Of a stretch of DNA of 48,814 nt, positions 30,189 through 38,658 are shown in pieces. A program made the position numbers and the translations under genes. Each line of letters opens with the position of its first letter. The stretch's first letter is position 1. The stretch is from an uncultured beta proteobacterium (GTDB lineage Bacteria; Pseudomonadota; Gammaproteobacteria; Burkholderiales; Burkholderiaceae). The stretch is taken from contig CAIKFU010000055.1 in NCBI GenBank assembly GCA_903826775.1, positions 1-48,814 on the forward strand, written 5' to 3'. The notes beneath the pieces are model-generated. The model had not been told where the DNA came from, did not search any database, and saw only the letters and a program-made list of their open reading frames with translations.

Positions 30189-30952
30189 ACTTAGATTCTG
30201 CACCAACCATTGAACCGGCTACTCTATGTGCCAATAACTTAAAAAAGCGCTATGGATCAAGAACCGTAGTTCGAGATGTATCCATCGAAGTGAAATGTGG
30301 GGAAGTGGTTGGCTTATTAGGCCCGAATGGGGCTGGCAAAACTACTGCGTTTTACATGATAGTTGGCCTAGTTCCTCTAGATGGAGGAGATATTGTTTTA
30401 GATGGAAAAGAAATCAGTCACCTGCCAATCCACGAAAGAGCCCGAATGGGTCTTTCTTACCTCCCTCAAGAAGCTTCCGTTTTTAGAAAGCTTAACGTAG
30501 CTGAAAATATTCAAGCGGTTTTGGAGCTTCAAGTACAGGGTGGGCAACCGCTAACCAAGAGTGAAATTAATATTCGATTAGATGAGCTTTTAGGAGAACT
30601 CCAAATTAGCCATCTTCGCAATAATCCGGCTCTATCGCTCTCTGGGGGGGAGCGCCGTCGGGTTGAAATTGCCCGTGCCCTTGCTTCACAACCTAAATTT
30701 ATTCTTCTTGATGAGCCATTTGCTGGAGTTGACCCAATCGCTGTTGGTGAAATTCAACGAATTGTGCGTTTTTTGCGCGATCGCCAGATTGGCGTTCTGA
30801 TTACAGACCACAATGTTCGTGAAACCTTAGGAATCTGCGACCATGCTTACATCATTAGTGAAGGGGTAGTCTTAGCTGCTGGACTGCCCGATGAAATTAT
30901 TCAAAACGATGCCGTAAGAAGAGTGTACTTAGGTGAAAATTTCCGAATGTAA
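30185..30952 (+). CDS. lptB: LPS export ABC transporter ATP-binding protein
   Basis: Cytoplasmic ATPase of the LptB2FGC complex that extracts LPS from the inner membrane. The 255-residue protein has Walker A GPNGAGKT (46-53), the Q-loop segment [14 protein letters not shown], signature [13 protein letters not shown], Walker [14 protein letters not shown] and the H-loop [11 protein letters not shown] short N-terminal extension precedes the core. It overlaps lptA by four bases. In related genomes rpoN follows directly; here only a decayed remnant does. Confidence 0.97.
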   Translation: MNLDSAPTIEPATLCANNLKKRYGSRTVVRDVSIEVKCGEVVGLLGPNGAGKTTAFYMIVGLVPLDGGDIVLDGKEISHLPIHERARMGLSYLPQEASVFRKLNVAENIQAVLELQVQGGQPLTKSEINIRLDELLGELQISHLRNNPALSLSGGERRRVEIARALASQPKFILLDEPFAGVDPIAVGEIQRIVRFLRDRQIGVLITDHNVRETLGICDHAYIISEGVVLAAGLPDEIIQNDAVRRVYLGENFRM

Positions 30953-31019
30953 TGCACCAAAATAGTGATTTTGAAGATTTTGGGAACGCCAAAGCTTCCT
31001 AGAATAAATTATGGTGTTT

Positions 31020-31419
31020 TTTATATTTCAAATCAAATCAAAATGTTGCAAGCAGTCTATGAAGCCATGGCAAAGCAGCAAAAAAAAATTACGGAAACTT
31101 AGGGATGTACCCCTTGGATTTATGAGTAATCGCTGATACGCTTAAACTGCATGAATCTACTATTTCACGTATTACGACTCAAAAAAACATGGCTTAACAA
31201 TTGGGGCTCTTTGAATTTAAACGCTTCTTTCGCATCCAATTGGTCACCTATCGAAGAACAGCAATCTTATCGATTGCTGTTCAGGCATAGATTCGACATA
31301 TTGTTGCCAAGGAATTCCACCAAAAACCCAATAACCCAGGGTAAATTGTTACTCGATGGACGATCAAGAAATATCGGGAATCACTGCGCATCCCGTCAGT
31401 TCACTTGCGCAGGCATTAA
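31020..31419 (+). pseudogene. rpoN: Decayed C-terminal remnant of rpoN (sigma-54)
   Basis: The 466-base gap between lptB and hpf holds the ruins of rpoN. One frame from 31102 to 31419 reads as the sigma-54 C-terminus. GMYPLDL-stop-VIADT is followed by LKLHESTISRITTQK (31141-31185, the DNA-binding helix-turn-helix), then GLFEFKRFFRIQLVT, and finally TRWTIKKYRESLRIPSVHLRRH with the TAA at 31417. Internal stops lie at 31123, 31195, 31285 and 31339. About ten codons are missing before the RpoN box, whose ARRTVAKYRE is degraded to TRWTIKKYRE. Upstream, QAVYEAMAKQQ matches in another frame, the shift falling at a nine-A run (31080-31088). The N-terminal core-binding half is gone. Confidence 0.85.
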
Positions 31420-31437
31420 ATGAAAAAGGAGTTGCTT

Positions 31438-31761
31438 ATGAATCTGAAAATCAATAGCCGTCACCTGGAAGTTACGCCTGCGATGCGTACTCACCTGGAA
31501 ACCGGGATGCAAAGAATCCGTAAGCACTTTGACCATGTTATCGACGCATCCGCCTTCCTGCTGATCGACAAAGCCAAGGAAAAGGATCTTAGGCAAACTG
31601 CGGAAATTACTATACACCTCAAGGGCAAGGAGCTTTTTGCCGAGGCCCACCATGAAGACCTTTACCACGCGATGGATGCCGTGGTGGAAAAACTGGAACG
31701 CCAGGTAGTCAAGCACAAGGAAAAAATCCAATCACACCACCACGAAAAGCATTTCGAATAA
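31438..31761 (+). CDS. hpf: Ribosome hibernation promoting factor, short form
   Basis: Binds the 30S decoding region to inactivate ribosomes in stationary phase. The 107-residue product is the short HPF/YfiA type, starting MNLKINSRHLEVTPAMRTH. I chose the ATG at 31438 because AAGGAG (31425-31430) sits at ideal spacing. The upstream ATG at 31420 lies on that ribosome-binding site and directly after the rpoN remnant's stop. The gene uses more GC-ending codons than its neighbours (about 48% GC by hand count), fitting high expression. It keeps the normal position between rpoN and ptsN. Confidence 0.93.
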   Translation: MNLKINSRHLEVTPAMRTHLETGMQRIRKHFDHVIDASAFLLIDKAKEKDLRQTAEITIHLKGKELFAEAHHEDLYHAMDAVVEKLERQVVKHKEKIQSHHHEKHFE

Positions 31762-31794
31762 CCTACTTCATTAGGGCACCTATAATCACTAGAC

Positions 31795-32250
31795 ATGACT
31801 GCCCTAACTGATCTTTTCACTTTAGACTGCATCGCATTAGATAACTCTGCTTCAAGCAGGTCTGATGCGTTTGCTACTGCTGGAAGGCTATTCTCAAATC
31901 AGCTCGGCATTGACGCCGATTCTGTAGTTGGTTTTTTAAATGCCAGAGAAGAACTAGGTTCAACTGCCCTTGGGGCTGGGGTTGCCATTCCACATGGGCG
32001 CGTAAAAGGCTTAAAACAACCTAGCGCGGCCTTTATTTCCCTAAATAGGGCAATTGACTTTTCCGCGCCTGACGGCTTACCTGTTTCTATCCTAATCTTT
32101 CTCTTGGTTCCAGAAAAAGCGACTCAGCAGCATTTAGAAATTCTTTCTGCAATTGCTCAGCTCCTATCTGATCCAGATGCTCGTCAGATTTTGGTCTCAG
32201 AAAAAGACCCTCAAAAAGTGTGCCAATACCTTCGACAATGGGGTCAATAA
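31795..32250 (+). CDS. ptsN: PTS IIA-like nitrogen-regulatory protein PtsN (EIIA-Ntr)
   Basis: Phosphocarrier endpoint of the nitrogen PTS, a regulatory rather than transport protein. The 151-residue protein has the PTS EIIA type 2 fold with the phosphorylated histidine H67 in GVAIPHGRV. In other proteobacteria EIIA-Ntr controls K+ transport and other targets. It lies 33 bases after hpf and three bases before hprK. Its historical partner gene rpoN is a pseudogene here, so its retained role must be independent of sigma-54. Confidence 0.94.
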   Translation: MTALTDLFTLDCIALDNSASSRSDAFATAGRLFSNQLGIDADSVVGFLNAREELGSTALGAGVAIPHGRVKGLKQPSAAFISLNRAIDFSAPDGLPVSILIFLLVPEKATQQHLEILSAIAQLLSDPDARQILVSEKDPQKVCQYLRQWGQ

Positions 32251-32253
32251 GAA

Positions 32254-33240
32254 ATGACTCAACCTTTATTGCTTGAAAATGTCAGCGCACAACAAATTTT
32301 TGATGATAATGTTTCCGAGCTAAAGCTTTCTTGGATCGGTGGCTTAGAGGGCGCCGATCGGACCTTCCCTCCTGAAGCTGTTCAGGCGGCTGCCGCATCT
32401 TCTGACTTAGTTGGGCATTTAAATTTAATCCACCCTAGCAGAATTCAAATTTTTGGCGTTCAGGAAGTGGACTATCACGCAGCCTTGGATGCATCACAAA
32501 AGCAAGATCAAATTTCCAATCTAATTTCCAAAACTCCGCCATGCGTGATTGTTGCGGATGGCAAAGGGGTCGATCCAGATTTGCAACTGTTCTGCCAAAG
32601 ATCATCCACCCCATTATTCACTACACCAATTTCTGCAGCAGAAGTTATCGACCACCTACGTACCTATTTAACGAAAATTGGCGCCCCTCAAGTAACCAAA
32701 CATGGTGTATTTATGGATATCCTGGGTTTAGGGGTACTCATAACCGGCGAGTCAGGACTGGGTAAAAGCGAACTTGGCCTAGAATTAATTTCGCGCGGTC
32801 ACGGCTTGGTTGCTGATGATGCAGTAGATTTTGCCCGCCTTGGACCAGACTACGTAGAAGGTCGGTGCCCAGTTATATTGCGTGATCTTCTAGAGGTACG
32901 CGGTTTGGGTTTACTGGATATTCGAACGATATTTGGAGAGACGGCAGTACGTCGTAAATTAAAATTACGCCTAATTGTTCAACTGGTTCGCCGCAATGAT
33001 GGAGAGTTCGAACGACTACCGATTGAAGCACAACATATTGACGTATTGGGAGTTCCAGTACGCACTGTAAAAATTCAGGTGGCAGCTGGGCGCAACCTTG
33101 CGGTTCTTGTAGAAGCCGCGGTTCGAAATACCATCTTGCAACTAAGGGGCATTGATACCTTAAAGGAATTCATAGAACGCCAGCGCATTCAAATGAATAC
33201 CGAGGCAGATCAAATGCGTTCGCAAGGTCGCCTTCTCTAG
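32254..33240 (+). CDS. hprK: HPr kinase/phosphorylase
   Basis: Bifunctional enzyme that phosphorylates and dephosphorylates the regulatory serine of HPr, linking energy state to the PTS. The 328-residue length is normal. Motifs are the catalytic-region histidine of KHGVFMDI (H150), Walker A GESGLGKS (165-172) and the family signature [16 protein letters not shown] (213-228). It forms a tight unit with ptsN (three-base gap) and rapZ (three-base gap), the common betaproteobacterial ptsN-hprK-rapZ arrangement. Confidence 0.96.
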   Translation: MTQPLLLENVSAQQIFDDNVSELKLSWIGGLEGADRTFPPEAVQAAAASSDLVGHLNLIHPSRIQIFGVQEVDYHAALDASQKQDQISNLISKTPPCVIVADGKGVDPDLQLFCQRSSTPLFTTPISAAEVIDHLRTYLTKIGAPQVTKHGVFMDILGLGVLITGESGLGKSELGLELISRGHGLVADDAVDFARLGPDYVEGRCPVILRDLLEVRGLGLLDIRTIFGETAVRRKLKLRLIVQLVRRNDGEFERLPIEAQHIDVLGVPVRTVKIQVAAGRNLAVLVEAAVRNTILQLRGIDTLKEFIERQRIQMNTEADQMRSQGRLL

Positions 33241-33243
33241 CTT

Positions 33244-34146
33244 ATGCAAATTAATCTGATTACTGGAATCTCAGGCTCTGGAAAATCGGTTGCTTTAAAA
33301 GCATTTGAAGATGCAGGCTATGACTGCATTGATAATCTGCCTGTTTCCCTTTTGGAAAATTTAGTACAAACACTAGAAAGCGAAAAAAGCGAACAAGTCG
33401 CCGTTGCAATTGATGCGCGCCGTGGAGAATCGATTGCAAAACTTCCAATCTTGCTGGAAAAATTGCGCATCAATCATCAAATTCGAATTTTGTTTTTAAA
33501 TGCAGACACCAACACATTAGTGCAGCGTTTTTCAGAAACCAGGCGCCGGCATCCTTTATCAATTCAAGTCGCTGATAATGCAAATAAAACGCTAGCAACA
33601 ACCCTCATTGAAGCAATCAATCAAGAGCGTGCCTTGCTCGAGCCGCTACGAAATCAAGCCCACAGCATTGACACGAGCAATTTACCTGCCCAAGCTTTGC
33701 GTTCTTGGGTACAAGATTTACTACAAGATAAGCCAATTGGATTAACCATTATTTTTGAATCGTTTGGATTCAAAAAAGGGGTCCCAAGTGAAGCAGATTT
33801 GGTTTTTGATGTTCGCTGCCTTCCAAACCCACATTACGACAAAAAATTGCGCCCCTTATCCGGTAACGATCTCCCTGTGAAAGAATTCTTGGAAAAAATT
33901 CCAGAAGTTGCCAATATGGAGGGTGACATTATCCAATTCATCGAAAAATGGTTGCCATTCTATATTGCCGATGGGCGAAGTTACCTAACAGTTGCAATTG
34001 GTTGCACAGGGGGGCAACACCGTTCCGTTTATCTTGTTAATCGCTTAAGCGAACACTTTCGCTCTCAAAAGAGCCTTAAAGAAATTCAAATCAATTTTTT
34101 AAATCGTCATCGCGAACTAGACTCAATCCCTCAAGCAGAAGCTTGA
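33244..34146 (+). CDS. rapZ: RNase adapter protein RapZ (nucleotide-binding)
   Basis: P-loop protein that in E. coli binds GlmZ/GlmY small RNAs and directs RNase E to GlmZ, controlling glucosamine-6-phosphate synthase; a role in this organism is inferred. The 300-residue product has Walker A GISGSGKS (8-15), DAGYDCIDNLP, and the C-terminal blocks FDVRCLPNPHYDKKLRPLSG and AIGCTGGQHRSV. It ends the plus-strand cluster that began at kdsD. Its last 56 bases overlap the convergent mutY 3' end. Confidence 0.95.
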   Translation: MQINLITGISGSGKSVALKAFEDAGYDCIDNLPVSLLENLVQTLESEKSEQVAVAIDARRGESIAKLPILLEKLRINHQIRILFLNADTNTLVQRFSETRRRHPLSIQVADNANKTLATTLIEAINQERALLEPLRNQAHSIDTSNLPAQALRSWVQDLLQDKPIGLTIIFESFGFKKGVPSEADLVFDVRCLPNPHYDKKLRPLSGNDLPVKEFLEKIPEVANMEGDIIQFIEKWLPFYIADGRSYLTVAIGCTGGQHRSVYLVNRLSEHFRSQKSLKEIQINFLNRHRELDSIPQAEA

Positions 34147-35266
34147 TTGGCTGAGGCAAACCAAATTTCCCAAGCTGTCTCAAAGACACCCAAGCTAATC
34201 CCATTTTTGAAACATTGAAGGGCTCGATTACATGAAGTTCCCAAATTTGCATCCATAATCGTCGATGCGAAAAAACATGTTTTATCTTTGGTCCTTTGAT
34301 AACGCTTCCATTACTCGATTTCAACCAAGCCTTTGGAACTTTCTCAGCAGGGATTACTAAATCAAATAATTTATTTATGCTCATAAATACATCTTCTTCA
34401 TTTTTTTCATACATTTTAGGACTCCACAACGATTCTGGCAGTGACCACAAACCGCCCCAGATAGCCTTATCTGGCCTTTTTTTCAACAGCACAAAATTCC
34501 CTTTACGAATTAAGCCCATTTGACACTCAAACTCTGGGGATTTTATTTTTTTTAATCGTGCTGGTAAATCCAACACTCGATTACTCAACCTTGCATGACA
34601 AACATCCATATAGGGGCACTTTTTTAAAGTTGTTAGGCAAACCGGTTTGCGTGAAGTGCACCAAGTTGCCCCAAAATCCATTAAGGCCTGCGTATAAATT
34701 GGCATTACTTTATTGTCAGCAGGTAAAAGCGATTGAGCCAATTCCCATAACTTTTCATTAACGGATTTCTCCTGAATAAACCCCTCTACCCCAAAAATAC
34801 GTGCCAACACCCGTTTAACATTGGCGTCCAAAATTGGAGTCCGATTTTTAAAAGCAAAAGCTGCAATCGCACCTGCAGTTGACCTCCCTATGCCTTTCAA
34901 TTCAGCTAGCAATAGCGGGTCGTTTGGAAACTTCCCAGAATAAATACCCATGACTTGTTTTGCACAAGCATGTAGATTTCTTGCTCGGGAGTAATATCCT
35001 AATCCACTCCATTCAGCCAAGACCTCGTCTATTTCAGCGTCAGCCAGAATTGAGATGCTAGGGAAATGTTTCATAAAGCGGGGGTAACGTTCAAGAACCG
35101 TTGCAACCTGAGTTTGTTGCAACATAATTTCTGAAACCCAAACTGCATAAGGGTCCCGATTATTTTGCCAAGGTAAGTTTTGACGGCCATGCTGATGATG
35201 CCATTGAATCAAAACTTTCGAAAATTCAGAAATGAGGATCGGTGTATTTTTCACCTCAAAATTCAT
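34091..35266 (-). CDS. mutY: A/G-specific adenine glycosylase
   Basis: Removes adenine mispaired with 8-oxoguanine. The 391-residue product has the catalytic Glu of WVSEIMLQQTQV (E46), the helix-hairpin-helix LKGIGRSTAGAIAAFAF and catalytic Asp D148 (PILDANVKRV). A C-terminal MutT-like domain (about 240-385) recognises 8-oxoG. The iron-sulfur cysteines are C203, C210, C217 and C223. The spacing is C-x6-C-x6-C-x5-C rather than the usual C-x6-C-x2-C-x5-C, a four-residue insertion. It follows mutM by seven bases, so both GO-system glycosylases are co-transcribed, and it overlaps rapZ by 56 bases at the 3' end. Confidence 0.94.
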   Translation of the reverse strand: MNFEVKNTPILISEFSKVLIQWHHQHGRQNLPWQNNRDPYAVWVSEIMLQQTQVATVLERYPRFMKHFPSISILADAEIDEVLAEWSGLGYYSRARNLHACAKQVMGIYSGKFPNDPLLLAELKGIGRSTAGAIAAFAFKNRTPILDANVKRVLARIFGVEGFIQEKSVNEKLWELAQSLLPADNKVMPIYTQALMDFGATWCTSRKPVCLTTLKKCPYMDVCHARLSNRVLDLPARLKKIKSPEFECQMGLIRKGNFVLLKKRPDKAIWGGLWSLPESLWSPKMYEKNEEDVFMSINKLFDLVIPAEKVPKAWLKSSNGSVIKGPKIKHVFSHRRLWMQIWELHVIEPFNVSKMGLAWVSLRQLGKFGLPQPIKLLLEGLSLVRDDDLKN

Positions 35267-35273
35267 CTTCTAG

Positions 35274-36113
35274 TTATCTCTTTTGACAACTGGCGCAAAA
35301 ATAAGTTGAACGTTGTCCTTGTACTATTTTCATAATAACGGACAATTTGCACATAACGCATAACTTGCCTTCACGCCCATACGTCTTTGTTTGCATCATA
35401 AAATGCCCAGGACTACCATCGCTATTTACAAAATCTTTTAATGAGCTTCCTCCTGCATGAATGGCTTTCTCCAGAGTCAATCGGATGGCATTAGCTAATC
35501 TTGCGCATTGTTTTCTAGACAAGTTTCCTGCAACTTTCGCCGGATGAATTCCAGCTTCAAATAAACTTTCTGAACAATATATATTTCCAACCCCAACAAC
35601 CGCTTGGCCTGCTAATAAAAACTGCTTAACGGATACTTTCCTGCCACGAGAACAAAGAAATAAAAGTTCCGACCCTGAATCTCCCGAAAAGCCTGTGGAA
35701 AATGGCTCTACCCCCATTTTTTTGAATATTGAATTAAATTCAACGGGCCCTTCTGACTTTGGATGCCATAGAACTATTCCAAATTTTCGAGGGTCATGAA
35801 ATCTCAGGCTCAAAGAGCCAAATTCAAAAATAACCCTATCATGCAACTTCAAACCCTCAGCACTTGAAAGCACGCGCAATGTTCCCGTCATTCCTAAATG
35901 CACTATAAGATGACCGGCGTCCATTTCCAATAAGATGTACTTTCCTCGCCGATCTATTGCAATTACTTGTTGACCTTTAAGTATTGCTGGTAAATTGCGG
36001 GGCACAGGCTTCCGTAGACGGCCATCAATAATTTTTACCCCGGTAATTGTTTTGCCTTCTATATGAGGCTTAATCCCAATTCTTGTAACTTCTACCTCTG
36101 GTAGTTCTGGCAT
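35274..36113 (-). CDS. mutM: Formamidopyrimidine-DNA glycosylase
   Basis: Bifunctional glycosylase/AP lyase excising 8-oxoguanine and formamidopyrimidines. The 279-residue protein begins MPELPEVEV, with the catalytic Pro2 and Glu3 exposed after Met removal. The C-terminal zinc finger is C252-x2-C255-x17-C273-x2-C276, one residue longer in the loop than the E. coli enzyme (x16). KIVQGQRSTYF within it matches the family. It precedes mutY by seven bases and is divergent from the TPR-LolB gene with 29 bases between starts. Confidence 0.96.
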   Translation of the reverse strand: MPELPEVEVTRIGIKPHIEGKTITGVKIIDGRLRKPVPRNLPAILKGQQVIAIDRRGKYILLEMDAGHLIVHLGMTGTLRVLSSAEGLKLHDRVIFEFGSLSLRFHDPRKFGIVLWHPKSEGPVEFNSIFKKMGVEPFSTGFSGDSGSELLFLCSRGRKVSVKQFLLAGQAVVGVGNIYCSESLFEAGIHPAKVAGNLSRKQCARLANAIRLTLEKAIHAGGSSLKDFVNSDGSPGHFMMQTKTYGREGKLCVMCKLSVIMKIVQGQRSTYFCASCQKR

Positions 36114-36142
36114 AAATGGATTGTAAATTCACAGATTAGAAT

Positions 36143-37639
36143 ATGCTTATGCCCACAATACAATTTAAATCACTTATTCGGTATTTATCGCTCAGCACTT
36201 ATGTAGCCATTATAGGAACTTCTTCTCTATCTGCGTTTGCTCAACCTGAAAGCAATGCCAATAGGGATGGGGTATTTGAAGTACTTGCCTCTGAAATTGC
36301 CCTGCAACGTGGTGAACCAGGCTTAGCCTATAAAACCTATCTAAGCATGGCCCGTCAGACATTGGATCCTCGCCTCGCACAAAGAGCCATGGAAATTGCA
36401 ATAGCTTCAGGCGCGCCTGAGCTAGCTCTTGAGGCAGCTCAAACCTGGAGCAATCTCTCTGGCCCAACACAAACGACGCCTAAAGAAATTCTTATTACCC
36501 TACTGATGCTAAACCAACGCTGGCCTGAAGTAGTGCAACCCGCTATCGCCCTCCTCAACCAGCAAAACCCCACGATTCGTGATCAAACATTGCAACAATG
36601 GCAACCCCTTTTAGCTCGAGCAAATAATGAAGCGGGCGCTATGCGGGCATACTTTGATATCGTCTCAGCCCTAAAACCAATCCCCAAAGATAGCAGCGTT
36701 CTTTACACCTACGCCCTATCAGCCGAGAAATTAGGTAAATTCGACGTCATGGAACGTACCCTAAGAGGGATTCTTGTCAAAAATCCAAATGATGTCAACA
36801 CCCTGAATGCTCTTGGATATTCGTTGGCTGATCGAAATCAAAAACTCCCTGAGGCATTAGATTTAATCAGCAAAGCGCATCGTTTGGCGCCTCAGGATAG
36901 CTTTATTTTGGATAGTTTAGGTTGGGTTAACTTTCGATTAGGACGAAATACTTTAGCCATTGAACAACTTTCTCAAGCCTTTAACATGAAGCCTGAAGCA
37001 GATATTGCCGCACATTTAGGGGAAGTTTTATGGGCCCAAAATAAAACTTCTGAAGCTGAAGCCATTTGGCGCAATGGAGAAAGGCTTGATGCTAATAACC
37101 CAACTTTAAAAGAAACATTAATACGCCTAGAACCTAAATGGTTGGATGTAAATGACGTCTCCAAGACTTTATGGGATGGCCGATTTGCCGTAAAAATAAC
37201 CGGGATTACTGATAGTCAAAATCAGGGGGGGTCTGGCGGATTCACGCTTATTCAAGATAAGCTCAAAGACACGTTAGAAATTCGAAACCCTGTTGGGGGT
37301 TCAATCGCTAAAATCACCATTACTCCTGGTGAAGCTACGCTCGAACGCGATGGGACGCTAATAAAAGCCATTGATGCCGACGCTTTGGTTCGTGATGCTC
37401 TTGGGCTACCACTACCAGCGCGCGGTCTTTCAGACTGGCTACGCGGCCAGGTCAGACCTGGTAGCTCTGCAAGCCTTGAAAGGGGTTCAAATGGTCAAGT
37501 TAACAAAATAATTCAGGATGGCTGGAATCTCTCCTATATCTGGAACGAGTCTAATAAACTTGAAAAACTCAATATGATCCGGAATTCAAATACAGGCTCT
37601 ATTGACATCCGCCTTGTTTTTGACAATTTGAATGACTAA
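36143..37639 (+). CDS. Periplasmic TPR protein fused to a LolB-like lipoprotein-insertion domain
   Basis: A 498-residue exported protein in two parts. After a signal peptide (about 1-33, ending SAFA before QPES), the first part (about 40-330) is a TPR array, including LNALGYSLADRNQKLPEALDLI and LDSLGWVNFRLGRNTLAIEQL. The second part (about 343-498) reads as LolB: LWDGRFAVKI, IRNPVGGSIAKI, LPARGLSDWLRGQ, and the ending SIDIRLVFDNL. LolB inserts lipoproteins into the outer membrane. Other Burkholderiales usually have separate TPR and lolB genes here, both before ispE. No lipobox cysteine is present, so the LolB part would not be lipid-anchored. A second ATG at 36149 is an alternative start. ispE overlaps by eight bases. 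Confidence 0.78.
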   Translation: MLMPTIQFKSLIRYLSLSTYVAIIGTSSLSAFAQPESNANRDGVFEVLASEIALQRGEPGLAYKTYLSMARQTLDPRLAQRAMEIAIASGAPELALEAAQTWSNLSGPTQTTPKEILITLLMLNQRWPEVVQPAIALLNQQNPTIRDQTLQQWQPLLARANNEAGAMRAYFDIVSALKPIPKDSSVLYTYALSAEKLGKFDVMERTLRGILVKNPNDVNTLNALGYSLADRNQKLPEALDLISKAHRLAPQDSFILDSLGWVNFRLGRNTLAIEQLSQAFNMKPEADIAAHLGEVLWAQNKTSEAEAIWRNGERLDANNPTLKETLIRLEPKWLDVNDVSKTLWDGRFAVKITGITDSQNQGGSGGFTLIQDKLKDTLEIRNPVGGSIAKITITPGEATLERDGTLIKAIDADALVRDALGLPLPARGLSDWLRGQVRPGSSASLERGSNGQVNKIIQDGWNLSYIWNESNKLEKLNMIRNSNTGSIDIRLVFDNLND

Positions 37640-38504
37640 TTGCCTACGCCTTCTAGCTCCAGCAAAGCTCAATTTATTCCTTCATATTATTGGTCGTAGA
37701 GCTGATGGCTATCACCTTATTCAATCTGCTTTTCAACTGATTGATTGGTGTGACTCTGTCACGCTTACAACGCTACCCACAACTGCCATTTATCGAAGCA
37801 ACCACGTAATTGGCATACCTGAGGAACAAGATTTAACTGTGCGAGCCGCTAAGCTCTTACAGGAATTTTGCGGAGTTGATAAAGGCGTAGAAATTCAATT
37901 AAAAAAAGAAATCCCCATGGGTGCGGGCCTTGGAGGGGGGTCTTCTGATGCCGCAAGCGTTCTGATAGGCCTAAATCACTTATGGCGTTTAGGCCTGGAT
38001 AAAACAACTTTAATGGGACTAGGGCTTAAACTGGGCGCCGATGTACCCTTCTTTATTTATGGGCACAATGCATTTGTTGAGGGTATTGGAGACCGTCTAC
38101 AGGAAATATCGCTAGATCCAAGCCAATTTTTGGTAATTTACCCAAATTCTGGAATACCCACTTCTTTAATTTTTCAGGATCCGGAATTGACCCGAGATCA
38201 CGCTCAGATTACAATATCTGACTTTGTTGCATCGCCTTTACTTGGCAATTCAAATGATTGCCAAGCCGTAGCGATGCGTGTTTGTCCTGAAGTAAAGCAA
38301 GCTTTAGATTGGATTTTAGGGGAGTTTCCAAACTCTACCCCCCGCATGTCTGGAACTGGGAGTTGCGTTTTTACCGTTTTAACGCAGCCGGTTGATGAGA
38401 CTGAGATAGCCAATCTTTTGCAAAAGCTTCCTCAGGGATGGTTGGGTCGGATTGTTTATGGGTTAAATAAAAATCCCGCTTACAATTTGGTTTCTTCAGA
38501 TTGA
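37632..38504 (+). CDS. ispE: 4-diphosphocytidyl-2-C-methyl-D-erythritol kinase
   Basis: GHMP-family kinase of the non-mevalonate isoprenoid pathway. The 290-residue product begins with LLAPAKLNLFLHIIGRRADGYH (substrate-binding region), has the ATP-binding MGAGLGGGSSDAASVL near residue 100 and the C-terminal MSGTGSCVF motif. It overlaps the TPR-LolB gene by eight bases and ends seven bases before tRNA-Gln. lolB-ispE-tRNA-Gln-prs is a conserved betaproteobacterial order. Confidence 0.96.
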   Translation: MTNCLRLLAPAKLNLFLHIIGRRADGYHLIQSAFQLIDWCDSVTLTTLPTTAIYRSNHVIGIPEEQDLTVRAAKLLQEFCGVDKGVEIQLKKEIPMGAGLGGGSSDAASVLIGLNHLWRLGLDKTTLMGLGLKLGADVPFFIYGHNAFVEGIGDRLQEISLDPSQFLVIYPNSGIPTSLIFQDPELTRDHAQITISDFVASPLLGNSNDCQAVAMRVCPEVKQALDWILGEFPNSTPRMSGTGSCVFTVLTQPVDETEIANLLQKLPQGWLGRIVYGLNKNPAYNLVSSD

Positions 38505-38511
38505 TAACTGT

Positions 38512-38588
38512 AGGGGAATCGCCAAGCTGGTTAAGGCACTGGATTTTGATTCCAGCATGCGAAGGTTCGAATCCTTCTTCCCCTGCCA
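38512..38588 (+). tRNA. tRNA-Gln (anticodon TTG)
   Basis: A 77-base cloverleaf. The acceptor stem is AGGGGAA paired with TTCCCCT, the discriminator is G and the CCA is encoded (38586-38588). The anticodon stem CTGGA/TCCAG encloses the loop TTTTGAT with anticodon TTG at 38546-38548. The T arm reads GAAGGTTCGAATCCTTC. It lies between ispE and prs on the same strand, apparently within their transcript. Confidence 0.97.
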
Positions 38589-38658
38589 AAATTGCTGAAA
38601 GATACAACTTGACCCATAAATTTCATTCTCTAACCGCTGTCTAGCCACTACTGCCATC

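Noticed and set aside
31151..31423. 90-codon open frame in the gap between lptB and hpf
   Set aside because: It runs out of frame through the sigma-54 remnant. The recognisable RpoN peptides lie in a different frame, so it is not a gene.
31438..31761. Higher GC and different codon choice in hpf, considered as possible horizontal transfer
   Set aside because: The gene is in its conserved position, the GC excess is small, and high expression explains the codon bias better.
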